Origin: Acidobacteriota bacterium
GTDB taxonomy: Bacteria; Acidobacteriota; Aminicenantia; Aminicenantales; Saccharicenantaceae
Reading direction: 5' to 3'
Length of the DNA: 64,000 nucleotides
Assembly (NCBI GenBank): GCA_033549365.1
Contig: JAWSUF010000014.1
Location: 1 to 64,000, forward strand
A model generated the notes under the pieces. The model did not search any database. It was not told where the DNA came from and saw only the letters and a program-made list of their open reading frames with translations. How positions within the stretch are numbered: position 1 is the first letter of the stretch; the number at the start of each line of letters is the position of its first letter. Made by a program: the position numbers and the translations under genes. Positions 8,610 to 17,185 of the stretch are shown here, in pieces.

Positions 8610-10670
8610 ATGACCCGGATCCACCCGATTTGTCGAGTCCTGTGCCTGACGATGCTCGTCGCATTCCTGTTGGGCCCCGCCCTGTCCGCCGCCGCGGAGA
8701 CGCCGCGCCGTCCCATGACCGCCGACGATGCCCTGAACATGGTTGATGTCGGCCTCGGACTCATTTCCCCCGACGGGACCTGGGTTCTTTACTCCGAGTC
8801 CGTCCTGGACTGGGAGAAAAACAAGCGCGAAACCAAGATCTACCGTGTTCCCGCATCCGGTGGAAAGCCCATACAATACATCGGCAAGGACGGCGGCGAC
8901 TCCTTCCGTTTTTCGCCCGACGGACAATACCTGGCCTTCAAGCGGGCCGTTGATAAAATCAGCCAGATCTTTCTCATGCCCACGGCGGGAGGCGAGGCGG
9001 TCCAGCTCACGGAACAGAAAACAAGCATCGGGCTCTTCAAGTGGGCCCCGGATTCGAAAAAAATCTATTTCATCGCGCCCGAAGCCCGGGACAAGGATGA
9101 GGAGAAGGAATACAAGGCCGGAGATGACGCCTTTTTCGTCGATGAAGGGCCCCACGGCCAGGAAGAGGGTCAATGGCGGAATCTCTGGGTCATGGATCTT
9201 GAAACACGGAAGGGAATGAAGATCACGGACGAAAACATCCTGATCGGGGATTTCGATGTCTCACCCGACGGCGGCCGCATCCTGTTCACCGCCCGATTCA
9301 CGAACCGGCGGAACGACGGGGGGAAAAACGAAATCTTTCTCTATGACCTGGCTGCCAAGACACGGACGCAGCTCACCGAAAACGAGGCTCCCGAATCCGC
9401 CCTCGCCTGGGCCCCGGACGGCAAGACCTTCGCATTTCTGGCCTCCGATCTCGAAGTTTGGCTCAACCGGGATTCGAAGATCTACCTGATGGATCCGAAC
9501 ACCAAGGAGGCGCGTCTTCTCTCCGCCGATTTTGAAGGTGCGGTCCGCGGGATCGAATGGACGCCTGACGGCCGCGGCATTCTTTTCAACGCTCAGGTGC
9601 GGACGAACACGAATCTCTACCGCCTGGACGTTGAAACCGGCGCCGTCGAGGCCCTGACTTCGGTCGAGGGATCGCTCAGCGGCGTGAGTTTTTCGGCCGA
9701 CAAATCCAAAGCGGCTTATCTCTTTTCCGACTTCAGGACGCCGCAAGACGTCTATGTCACGGCGATCGACCGGTTCGAACCCGTCCGCCTGACCGACGCC
9801 AATCCCTGGGTCGCCCGGGATCTTCTCCTGGCCGACATGAAAGTCGTATCCTGGAAAAGCAAGAGGGATATGGAGATCGAAGGCCTTCTCCACACGCCTC
9901 CGGCCAAGGCCATCGCCGGGCGCTTGCCTCTCATCCTCAACATCCACGGCGGGCCGGCCGGAGTCTTCACGAACTCTTTCCGGGCCTCCTATCACATTTA
10001 TGCCGGACTCGGCTATGCGTCCCTTTCGCCCAATGTCCGTGGCTCCACGGGTTACGGCGACGACCTCCGCGAAGGCAACACGGTCGGGAAGGACGACGCC
10101 ATCGGACTCGGCGACTACGAGGATCTCATGACGGGCGTCGATCATATCCTCTCTCTGGGGATTGCCGATCCCGACAAATTGGCCGTCAGGGGATGGAGCT
10201 ACGGCGGCATTCTCGGCGGCTGGACGATCACCCGCACGGACCGTTTCAAAGCCGCGTCATTGGGCGCCGGGGTTTATGACTGGTCCTCCGAGTACGGCAT
10301 CGGCTTCAACCACGACGTCCGGCTCTGGCACATCGGCGGGACGCCCTGGGACAATTCCGAAGATTACCGGAACCTGTCCGCTTACACGCATGTCACCAAC
10401 ATCACGACGCCGACGATTCTTTTTCACGGCCGGAACGACACAACCTGCACGGAAGCGCAGAGCATGCTTTTCTTTACGGCGCTCAAGGACATCGACAAGG
10501 CCCCGGTGCGCTATCTCCGCGTGCCGCGGGCCGGCCACGGCTTCCGCGAACCCCGCCACCAGCGCCGCCGCGACATCGAAGAGATCGCCTGGATGCAGAA
10601 ACACGTTCTCGGCAAGGACTGGAAGCCCTGGGACCGGCCGAAAGAAAAGAAGGACGAGGACGAATCCTGA
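8610..10670 (+). CDS. Exported S9 family (acylaminoacyl-peptidase-like) peptidase
   Basis: 686 aa. ATG 8610 follows AAGGAGA (8597-8603). A cleavable signal peptide precedes AAAET. A TolB/WD40-like beta-propeller is followed by an alpha/beta hydrolase domain with Ser530 in GWSYGG, Asp610 in HGRND and His643 in RAGHGF, the complete S9 triad. The layout fits the S9C oligopeptidases that cleave short peptides, probably in the periplasm. It lacks the DWVNEEE motif of the DPP-IV-like gene at 4011, so the two S9 enzymes should differ in specificity. First gene of an operon with phosphofructokinase and pyrE (13-base gaps). Confidence 0.93.
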   Translation: MTRIHPICRVLCLTMLVAFLLGPALSAAAETPRRPMTADDALNMVDVGLGLISPDGTWVLYSESVLDWEKNKRETKIYRVPASGGKPIQYIGKDGGDSFRFSPDGQYLAFKRAVDKISQIFLMPTAGGEAVQLTEQKTSIGLFKWAPDSKKIYFIAPEARDKDEEKEYKAGDDAFFVDEGPHGQEEGQWRNLWVMDLETRKGMKITDENILIGDFDVSPDGGRILFTARFTNRRNDGGKNEIFLYDLAAKTRTQLTENEAPESALAWAPDGKTFAFLASDLEVWLNRDSKIYLMDPNTKEARLLSADFEGAVRGIEWTPDGRGILFNAQVRTNTNLYRLDVETGAVEALTSVEGSLSGVSFSADKSKAAYLFSDFRTPQDVYVTAIDRFEPVRLTDANPWVARDLLLADMKVVSWKSKRDMEIEGLLHTPPAKAIAGRLPLILNIHGGPAGVFTNSFRASYHIYAGLGYASLSPNVRGSTGYGDDLREGNTVGKDDAIGLGDYEDLMTGVDHILSLGIADPDKLAVRGWSYGGILGGWTITRTDRFKAASLGAGVYDWSSEYGIGFNHDVRLWHIGGTPWDNSEDYRNLSAYTHVTNITTPTILFHGRNDTTCTEAQSMLFFTALKDIDKAPVRYLRVPRAGHGFREPRHQRRRDIEEIAWMQKHVLGKDWKPWDRPKEKKDEDES

Positions 10671-10683
10671 AGCGGAGTCGAAC

Positions 10684-11889
10684 ATGGCGCACAAAAAGAA
10701 AATCAAAGGCCGGATCGGCATTCTCACGGGAGGCGGCGATGTGCCGGGCCTCAACCCGGCCATCCGGGCCGTCACCCTCCGGGCCATTTATGAAGGCTAC
10801 GAGGTCGTCGGCTTCCGCCGCGGCTGGGCCGGACTGGTCGAAATGTCGCGCGACGGAGACGAGGCGGATGCCGAGCATTTCACCCGGCTGACGGTCGACA
10901 TCGTCAATCGGATCGGCCGCACGGGAGGCACGTTTCTCCACACATCGCGGACGCGCCCGTCCCATGTCCCGGCCATCAACGTTCCCGACCATCTCAGGAA
11001 TGTCTACAGCGGAGAGACCAGCGACCTGACGCCGGAAGTTCTCAGGAACCTCGACCACCTGGGCATCGATTATCTCATCCCGATCGGCGGCGACGACACC
11101 CTGAGCTACGGCGTCCGTCTCCACAAGGAAGGCGTGAAGGTCATCGCCATTCCCAAGACCATGGACAATGACGTTCCCGGCACGGACTACTGTATCGGAT
11201 TCAGCACCTGTGTGACCCGCACGATCTCCCTGACCCATGCCCTGAGGACGACGGCCGGTTCCCACGAGCGGTTTCTGGTCATCGAAGTTTTCGGGCGCTA
11301 TGCCGGCTTCACGGCCATCCTCCCGACCATGGCCGGGGCGGCCAATCGCTGTCTCATTCCTGAAAGTCCGTTCGACATGGAACGGCTCTGCGAACTCCTG
11401 ACGGCTGACCGGGCCACGAATCCCAGCAACTACTCCGTCGTCATCGTCTCCGAGGGCGCCAAGCTCAGCGGCGAAGACATGGTCTTTGCCAGCGAGGAAA
11501 AGGACATGTACGGCCACAAGAAGCTCGGCGGAATCGGCGACCGGATCGCCGTCGGACTCAAGGACTGTTCGCCGCAATACAACTCCGGGCGCCGGATCAA
11601 CGTCATCAACCAGCGCCTGAGCTACCTTGTCCGATGCGGCGATCCCGACGCGGTGGACTCCATCGTGCCCATGGCTTTCGGCAATCTGGCCCTCGACCTT
11701 ATCCTGGAAAAGAAATCGGGGCGGATGGTCGGGCTCCACAACGGCATTTACGACGATGTGCCGATCGATGTTGTCACCAGCATGAAAAAGGTCGTCGACG
11801 TCGAAAAATACTACAACCGCGAGAGGTTGCGGCCGCTCTACAAGAGCTTCGACAGCAAGCCCTTCTTTATTTTTTCCGGGGATTTCTGA
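10684..11889 (+). CDS. pfp: 6-phosphofructokinase, pyrophosphate-type residues
   Basis: 401 aa cytoplasmic glycolytic enzyme phosphorylating fructose 6-phosphate. The phosphate-binding start is LTGGGDVPGLNPAIR. Two positions that separate phosphoryl donors point to pyrophosphate: GGDDT (135-139) has Asp where ATP enzymes have Gly, and PKTMDND (157-163) has Lys158 where ATP enzymes have Gly; Asp161 is the catalytic base. Known family rules therefore favour a reversible PPi-dependent enzyme; the sequence alone does not prove the donor. Start ATG 10684 has CGGAG upstream. It sits between a peptidase and pyrE in one operon. Confidence 0.9.
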   Translation: MAHKKKIKGRIGILTGGGDVPGLNPAIRAVTLRAIYEGYEVVGFRRGWAGLVEMSRDGDEADAEHFTRLTVDIVNRIGRTGGTFLHTSRTRPSHVPAINVPDHLRNVYSGETSDLTPEVLRNLDHLGIDYLIPIGGDDTLSYGVRLHKEGVKVIAIPKTMDNDVPGTDYCIGFSTCVTRTISLTHALRTTAGSHERFLVIEVFGRYAGFTAILPTMAGAANRCLIPESPFDMERLCELLTADRATNPSNYSVVIVSEGAKLSGEDMVFASEEKDMYGHKKLGGIGDRIAVGLKDCSPQYNSGRRINVINQRLSYLVRCGDPDAVDSIVPMAFGNLALDLILEKKSGRMVGLHNGIYDDVPIDVVTSMKKVVDVEKYYNRERLRPLYKSFDSKPFFIFSGDF

Positions 11890-11902
11890 ACGGAGAATAA
11901 CG

Positions 11903-12499
11903 ATGTTCGAAAAAACCGATAACGAGATCCTGCAGCTTTTCCGAGAAAGCGACGCTCTTCTCCGGGGGCATTTCCTGTTGACCTCGGGCAAGCATTCCGA
12001 GTGGTACTTCGAGAAAATCCGCCTCATCGAGAACCCCGCCGTTCTGGACAAAATCGTCGACCGGCTGGCCGAAAAAATCCGGAAGGACGGAGGGGACTTC
12101 GATGTTGTCGTTTCCCCGGCCTACGGAGCGATCGCCATCGGTTTCCTGGCCGCGCTCAAGCTGGGCAAGAGATTCGCCTTTACCCAGCGGGCCGAAGGGG
12201 CCATGGACTTCCGGTCGGGCTTCGCCGGCATCGACGGCGCCCGGGTCGTTGTCGTCGAGGATATCATGACGACCGGCGGTTCGATCCGCGAAGTCGTCGC
12301 CGCTCTCGAAAAAAGACAAGCCGCCGTCGAAGGCATCTATGTTCTGGTCGACCGCACGGGCGGCGAAGCCAATGTCGACGGCCGGCCCGTTCGCGGGCTT
12401 CTCTCTCTCAAAGTCGAGGCTTTCGAAGCCGCGGAATGCCCGCTCTGCCGGTCCGGTGTTTCCCTTGTGAAACCGGGCGCGTCGGACAAGAAACCCTGA
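11903..12499 (+). CDS. pyrE: Orotate phosphoribosyltransferase
   Basis: 198 aa. Transfers phosphoribose from PRPP to orotate to form orotidine 5'-monophosphate in pyrimidine synthesis; this reaction also releases pyrophosphate. The PRPP loop VVVVEDIMTTGGS is intact, and the N-terminal FLLTSGKHSEWYFE matches OPRT enzymes. ACGGAGAA precedes ATG 11903, 13 bases after the phosphofructokinase stop. Length is normal for the family. Confidence 0.95.
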   Translation: MFEKTDNEILQLFRESDALLRGHFLLTSGKHSEWYFEKIRLIENPAVLDKIVDRLAEKIRKDGGDFDVVVSPAYGAIAIGFLAALKLGKRFAFTQRAEGAMDFRSGFAGIDGARVVVVEDIMTTGGSIREVVAALEKRQAAVEGIYVLVDRTGGEANVDGRPVRGLLSLKVEAFEAAECPLCRSGVSLVKPGASDKKP

Positions 12500-12508
12500 C
12501 CCGCCGCA

Positions 12509-12535
12509 TTGACGGCGAATCAGGGGTGGTATAAA
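12509..12535 (+). promoter_or_regulatory. Possible promoter for the amidohydrolase gene
   Basis: TTGACG (12509-12514) and TATAAA (12530-12535) with a short 15-base spacer, in the 75-base gap between pyrE and the amidohydrolase gene. The short spacing makes it a weak call. Confidence 0.35.
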
Positions 12536-12574
12536 GTTATTCACGGCATTCGCCTGAGAGAAAGGAGAAGCATC

Positions 12575-14302
12575 ATGTCCCGGAAACGCATTCATCTTTT
12601 CATCGCCGGTCTTGCGGCCGCCGTTCTGGCTTTCGGCTTTGCCGCCTGCGCGCCGAAACCTGAGCCGGCCGATCTGATCCTGATCAACGGCAAAATCGTC
12701 ACCGTCGATCCGGCCCAACCCGAAGCCGAAGCCCTGGCCGCGCGCGGCGGCGTCGTCGCCGCCGTCGGGACGACGAAGGAGATTCTGAGATACGCGGGTC
12801 CGGACACGAAGACCCTCGACCTCGAAGGCCGCCTGGCCATCCCCGGCTTCATCGACTCCCACGCCCATTTCACGAGCATCGGCCAGTCCAAGCTCTCCCT
12901 GGATCTGACCGTTGCGGAAAGCTGGGAGGACATCACGGCCATGGTCGCCGAGGCTGTCAAGACAGCCAAACCCGGCGACTGGATCATGGGCCGAGGCTGG
13001 CATCAGGAGAAATGGGACCGGGTTCCGGAACCCAACGTCGACGGCATGCCGTATCACACCGAGTTGAGCCGCGTCTCGCCGGACAATCCGGTCATGCTGA
13101 CCCATGCCAGCGGCCACTCCTGCCTGGCCAACGCCAAGGCCATGGAACTTTCGGGGATTACGGCCCGCACGCCCGACCCGCCCGGCGGCGAAATCACCCG
13201 GGACGCCAAGGGGGTCGCGATCGGCGCATTTCTGGAGACGGCCCAGGGCCTCTTGCGCGGCGCCTATTACACATCGATCGACGGCCGGTCGGTTGACGAA
13301 AAGGAAGCCGAGCGGCACAGAATCGTCGAACTGGCCGCTCAGGAGTGCCTGTCCAAGGGCATCACCAGCCTCCACGACGCCGGGGCGTCCTTCTCGACCA
13401 TCGACCTCTTCAAGGAATTCGCGGACAAGGGGCGGCTCGGCGTCCGGCTCTATGTCATGGTCAACGAGCGGAATCCGCGCCTCAAGGAAAAACTGGCCGC
13501 CTACCGCATGATCGGCTACGGCGACAACCACCTGACCGTGCGCAGCATCAAGCGCCTGATCGACGGCGCGCTCGGGCCGCACGGCGCCTGGCTTCTCGAA
13601 CCCTACGACAGCCTGCCGACGAGCGTCGGACTCAACACCGAACCCGTCGACGCCCTGACGGCGACGGCCGCGATCGCCCTGGCCGAAGGTTTTCAGCTCT
13701 GTGTTCACGCCATCGGCGACCGGGCCAACCGGGAGACCCTGGACATCTACGAGGCGGCGTTCCGCGGCGTTCCCGAAACCGGCGACTTGCGCTGGCGGAT
13801 CGAACATGCCCAGCACCTCCATCCCGACGACATCCCGCGTTTCGACGCCATGGGTGTCATTCCGGCCATGCAGGGCATTCACTGCACGTCGGATGCTCCC
13901 TGGGTTTTCCGGCGCCTGGGTTCGAAACGGGCCGAAGAGGGCGCCTATGTCTGGCGGAAACTCATGGATACCGGCGCCGTCATCAGCAACGGCACCGACG
14001 CCCCCGTCGAAAACGTCGATCCCATTCCGTCCTTTTATGCCACGGTCACCCGGAAGATGAAGGACGGCCAGGCGTTTTTCCCGGATCAGAAGATGACTCG
14101 GGAAGAGGCCCTGCGCTCCTACACCCTGAACGGCGCTTACGCCGCCTTCGAGGAGGACATCAAGGGCTCGCTCGTGCCGGGCAAGCTGGCCGACATCACG
14201 GTGCTGTCCAAAGACATCATGACCGTTCCCGAGGACGAAATTCTGAACGCCGAAGTTCTCTATACGATCGTCGGCGGAAAGATCCTCTACAAGAAGAACT
14301 GA
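12575..14302 (+). CDS. Amidohydrolase (YtcJ-like) lipoprotein
   Basis: 575 aa metal-dependent hydrolase of the amidohydrolase-3 group. ATG 12575 follows AAAGGAGA; the upstream extension to 12509 has no such site. The N-terminus is a signal with a possible lipobox ending FAAC, so it may be membrane-anchored outside the cytoplasm. Metal ligands His96 and His98 are in FIDSHAH; further conserved blocks are VHAIGDRAN, RIEHAQH and SNGTDAPVE. Substrates of this group are mostly undefined N-acyl or amide compounds. Complete length. Confidence 0.92.
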   Translation: MSRKRIHLFIAGLAAAVLAFGFAACAPKPEPADLILINGKIVTVDPAQPEAEALAARGGVVAAVGTTKEILRYAGPDTKTLDLEGRLAIPGFIDSHAHFTSIGQSKLSLDLTVAESWEDITAMVAEAVKTAKPGDWIMGRGWHQEKWDRVPEPNVDGMPYHTELSRVSPDNPVMLTHASGHSCLANAKAMELSGITARTPDPPGGEITRDAKGVAIGAFLETAQGLLRGAYYTSIDGRSVDEKEAERHRIVELAAQECLSKGITSLHDAGASFSTIDLFKEFADKGRLGVRLYVMVNERNPRLKEKLAAYRMIGYGDNHLTVRSIKRLIDGALGPHGAWLLEPYDSLPTSVGLNTEPVDALTATAAIALAEGFQLCVHAIGDRANRETLDIYEAAFRGVPETGDLRWRIEHAQHLHPDDIPRFDAMGVIPAMQGIHCTSDAPWVFRRLGSKRAEEGAYVWRKLMDTGAVISNGTDAPVENVDPIPSFYATVTRKMKDGQAFFPDQKMTREEALRSYTLNGAYAAFEEDIKGSLVPGKLADITVLSKDIMTVPEDEILNAEVLYTIVGGKILYKKN

Positions 14303-14590
14303 GACCGGCTCTCCGCGGGCAGAGGGCTTCCTGAGGCGGGTTCGCCGTAGCCCGCGAACCCCATGCCCTGAACCCCGGATCCCGTTGTTTGACCAGGGCC
14401 TTCTTGATGGCGCCGTTGCCGCCCAGCGCGCCGCAAATCAACAACAGCTTCGAAAAGCAGGAGCCTTTCGTCCCCGGCGTCTTCCACATTGACGCCATCG
14501 GCGCCCGGACATCGACGGGGCGTGTGACCGCCCGGATCGACGGATCGAAGGCCCGTACGGCCTTGGACCACAAGGGTGGTCTCTGCGTTC
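14303..14590 (+). other. Non-coding gap with no recognised gene
   Basis: About 290 bases between the amidohydrolase gene and the hicAB promoter. Open frames exist on both strands but show no signal peptide, ribosome site or recognisable family. Decayed coding sequence is possible; nothing could be assigned. Confidence 0.5.
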
Positions 14591-14618
14591 TTGACAATTA
14601 CACATATATGTGTATATT
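14591..14618 (+). promoter_or_regulatory. hicAB promoter with palindromic operator in the spacer
   Basis: TTGACA (14591-14596), 16-base spacer, TATATT (14613-14618). A perfect 16-base palindrome TACACATATATGTGTA (14599-14614) fills most of the spacer and touches the -10. The -10 ends 6 bases before ATG 14625, so the predicted mRNA starts at or next to the start codon. The HicB C-terminal helix-turn-helix is the natural candidate to bind the palindrome and autorepress. Confidence 0.7.
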
Positions 14619-14624
14619 GGACGT

Positions 14625-14804
14625 ATGAAGCGCCGCGAGCTTGAAAGACGGCTGAGGATGCTCGACTGGCGGATCGTACGCCATGGCCGGCGCCATGATA
14701 TCTGGACACGTGGAGAGCGCGAAATCGCCGTTCCGCGTCACCCCGAGATCAATGAGTATACAGCCCGAGCCATCCTGCGGTCGGTCAAAGGAGAAAAGCC
14801 ATGA
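14625..14804 (+). CDS. hicA: HicA-family mRNA interferase toxin
   Basis: 59 aa. HicA toxins are small double-stranded-RNA-binding-fold endonucleases that cleave mRNA; the catalytic His is expected in HGRRHDIW, and VPRHPEINEYTARAIL matches the family C-terminal half. ATG 14625 is chosen: the frame continues to 14610, but that ATG lies inside the promoter. There is no ribosome site, in keeping with a leaderless transcript. The stop overlaps the hicB start by ATGA. Confidence 0.9.
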   Translation: MKRRELERRLRMLDWRIVRHGRRHDIWTRGEREIAVPRHPEINEYTARAILRSVKGEKP

Positions 14805-15226
14805 GATTTGCCGGCAGAGTTTTCAAGAAGGGGAATACCTGGGCGGTCGAGGTCCCCATCCTCGACATTGTTACGCAGGGCAAAACAAAAAAGGACGCTT
14901 ATGTGATGATCGCTGACGCTATTGAGTCCCTTGTCAACAAGAAGGGGTTCAGAGTCCGTGTCTTCAAAACGGAAGGGAATGAATTCGAGGTCGGGGCATC
15001 GGATCAAGGTGCCCTGACGGCCTTGCTTCTCCGGCGCGCTCGACAAAAAGCCGGCTTAAGTTTGGAGGAAGTCGCCGCTCGGCTGGGCGCGAAGTCTCCG
15101 AACAGCTATGCCAGGTATGAGCAGGGAAGGTCGGTGCCGAGTGTGGGAAAATTCACAGAGCTGTTCTCGGCGGTCGCAAAAAACAGGGAATTCGTCATCA
15201 TGGAGAGCCGCGCTCGATATGGCTAG
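14801..15226 (+). CDS. hicB: HicB-family antitoxin with C-terminal XRE helix-turn-helix
   Basis: 141 aa. The N-terminal half (GNTWAVEVPILDIVTQGKTKKDA) is the degenerate RNase-H-like HicB fold that blocks HicA. Residues about 72-125 (LRRARQKAGLSLEEVAARLG, SYARYEQGRSVPSV) are a lambda-repressor-type helix-turn-helix, which would bind the operator upstream of hicA. AAGGAG precedes ATG 14801 within the end of hicA, so the antitoxin, unlike the toxin, has a ribosome site. Confidence 0.92.
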   Translation: MRFAGRVFKKGNTWAVEVPILDIVTQGKTKKDAYVMIADAIESLVNKKGFRVRVFKTEGNEFEVGASDQGALTALLLRRARQKAGLSLEEVAARLGAKSPNSYARYEQGRSVPSVGKFTELFSAVAKNREFVIMESRARYG

Positions 15227-15386
15227 CGGCTTTCTTACGCCAACACCCCTTTGGATCCCCTGGACGCCTGTCCTGATGGCGGCCGTCGGTCGCCGAAGAA
15301 CGCCTTCCGTGTCGTCGTCACCCTTGTCCGGAAACCCGAATCGGCGACGGAGCCGGCGGGCGGCGCTCCGGCCCGATGGCCGCGGA

Positions 15387-16955
15387 CTAGAACAGTCCCT
15401 GCGGCCGCGCGTTGGGGTCGAAATGCTTGCGCGGCATCTTCTCGTCCCGCATCGCCGCATTGTAGACGAAGGCGGCCATCACGGTCGCCGCCTGGATCAG
15501 GTCCGCCCGGTTGACGTGGTCGTAGACGTCCATGTTGGCGTGATGGGTCCGGGTGTCGTATTCGATTTCGTCCTGGATGAACTGGAATCCCGGCAGGCCC
15601 ACCGCCTCGAATGAAAGGTGGTCGGTGCCGCCCGTGTTGCGGAGGGCGACGGTCGTCGCGCCCAGGTCGCGGAGCGGCTTGAGCCAGTCCTCGAAAATGA
15701 CGGCCGCCTCGAGATTGTTCTGGGCGTAGATGCCGCGGATCCTGCCGCCGCCGTTGTCGTAGTTGAAATAAACCGAAAGCCTGTCGTACTCGGGCTTCTT
15801 CTCCTTCTTGGCGCGGTCGTAGAAGTGGGCCTTGACGTACTCGCGCGACCCGAACAGTCCCTGCTCCTCCGCGTCCCAGAGGGCGACCCGGATCGTCCGG
15901 CGGGGCTGGACGCCGAGCGCCTTCAGGATGCGGACGGCCTCCATGGCCACCGCGCAGCCCGCGCCGTTGTCGGTGGCGCCGGTGCCGGTATGCCAAGTGT
16001 CGAAATGTCCGCCGAGCATGACGATTTCGTTCTTGAGCTTCTTGTCGACGCCAGGGATCTCGGCGATGATGTTCCGTCCGGTGAGGTCGTCGTCGAAGAA
16101 CCGGGCCTGGACCTCGATCTCGAGCTCGACCGGGACATTCTTCCGGATGATGCGGACGATCCGGTTGTAGTGCTCGGGCGCGACGACGAGCTGAGGCGAC
16201 GTCAGGGCGGCCCCCTTCATATGGGATCCGCCGCCCGCGACGAAGACCGTCCCGTCCCGGCCTTTGCCGGGCTCGAGGAGGACGGCTGCGCCCTCGTCCT
16301 TGAAGAATTTGGCGATCGCCGTCTGGAGCTGCTGGCGGGCCGTGATCTCCTGGAGCGTGGGCATCGACGGAGACAGGGCGCGCGGCTCGGGGGCGAGGCT
16401 GAGCTTGGCCAGTTCCTCTTCGGTATGCCGGTCGGCGTGGGGGTCGAACGAGATCGTCAGCGGCTGCTCGCCCCGGGTCAGAACGATTGCGCCCCTGACT
16501 TGGCCCTTGAACTTCTCGAGATCCTTGGCCGTCTTGATGTCGACCAGGATCGGAGCGCCCTTAATGACGCCCTCGGTGCCGGGCGTCCAGGCCTTGGGGT
16601 AGGCGATCATCGGCATATACTGGGGCGAGGTCATTGCGGCGTAGACCTTCTGCATCTCCCAACCGCGGCCGAAGGTCCCCCAGGGCTCCGTTTTGGCGTC
16701 GACGAGCCCGAGCTCGGTGAGCGCGGCGATAACCCATTCCGCGGCCTTGTGGTACTGCGGAGAGTTGGAGAGGCGCGGGCCGTGGACGTCGGAGAGCCAG
16801 CTCAGGGTGTCCATGACCTTGGAATGATCGAGCCCTTCCTGGCGAATGCGCTGAAGCATCCGGAGGTCGAGCTTCTCCTGGGCGGCCAACCCGAACGATA
16901 AAGCCAAAATCAGCGGCAGCGTGACGAGAACATGCTTTTGTGGTGATCGATTCAA
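15387..16955 (-). CDS. Exported M28 family zinc metallopeptidase
   Basis: 522 aa. Start is TTG 16955, chosen because AAGGAGG (16961-16967) is 5 bases upstream; the frame extends further without a site. A signal peptide (LPLILALSFGLAAQ) leads into a protease-associated-like region and an M28 catalytic core: His317 and Asp319 in GGHFDTW, Asp329 in ATDNGAG, Glu363/Glu364 in WDAEEQG. A His in THHANMDVYD should be the last zinc ligand. Predicted exported aminopeptidase or carboxypeptidase binding two zinc ions. All expected ligands are present. Confidence 0.92.
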   Translation of the reverse strand: MNRSPQKHVLVTLPLILALSFGLAAQEKLDLRMLQRIRQEGLDHSKVMDTLSWLSDVHGPRLSNSPQYHKAAEWVIAALTELGLVDAKTEPWGTFGRGWEMQKVYAAMTSPQYMPMIAYPKAWTPGTEGVIKGAPILVDIKTAKDLEKFKGQVRGAIVLTRGEQPLTISFDPHADRHTEEELAKLSLAPEPRALSPSMPTLQEITARQQLQTAIAKFFKDEGAAVLLEPGKGRDGTVFVAGGGSHMKGAALTSPQLVVAPEHYNRIVRIIRKNVPVELEIEVQARFFDDDLTGRNIIAEIPGVDKKLKNEIVMLGGHFDTWHTGTGATDNGAGCAVAMEAVRILKALGVQPRRTIRVALWDAEEQGLFGSREYVKAHFYDRAKKEKKPEYDRLSVYFNYDNGGGRIRGIYAQNNLEAAVIFEDWLKPLRDLGATTVALRNTGGTDHLSFEAVGLPGFQFIQDEIEYDTRTHHANMDVYDHVNRADLIQAATVMAAFVYNAAMRDEKMPRKHFDPNARPQGLF

Positions 16956-16974
16956 ATCAACCTCCTTAAGCCGA

Positions 16975-17003
16975 ACTATAGCACCCCGCTTTTTTTTGTG
17001 CAA
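16975..17003 (-). promoter_or_regulatory. Promoter for the M28 peptidase gene
   Basis: On the minus strand TTGCAC (16998-17003), 17-base spacer, TATAGT (16975-16980). Transcription would begin near 16968, directly at the AAGGAGG ribosome site, giving a leader of about 13 bases. Confidence 0.6.
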
Positions 17004-17141
17004 TCGGCTGCGGCTCCGGCCCTGCACCAACGCCCGCCGGAACATGATCCGCTAGTCGAGCCTCGGCGCCCGTTCTCAAGCCCTCCTTGACGCCTTTGCC
17101 CCGAGGAGAACAAAGCCGCTTTCCCTGAGACACCGGGCTGT

Positions 17142-17170
17142 TTGACATCTCCGGCAACATCTCTTATCCT
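17142..17170 (+). promoter_or_regulatory. Promoter for the ABC ATPase/permease operon
   Basis: TTGACA (17142-17147), 17-base spacer, TATCCT (17165-17170). Predicted start near 17177 leaves only about 9 bases before ATG 17186, with no ribosome site in them. Confidence 0.55.
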
Positions 17171-17185
17171 GATTGCGGGTTCGAT

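Noticed and set aside
11867-13882. 671-codon minus-strand open frame across pyrE and the amidohydrolase
   Set aside because: Opposes two well-supported genes and shows no domain of its own.
14217-14709. Minus-strand open frames in the gap before hicAB
   Set aside because: No start signal or family; they cross the hicAB promoter and the end of the amidohydrolase gene.
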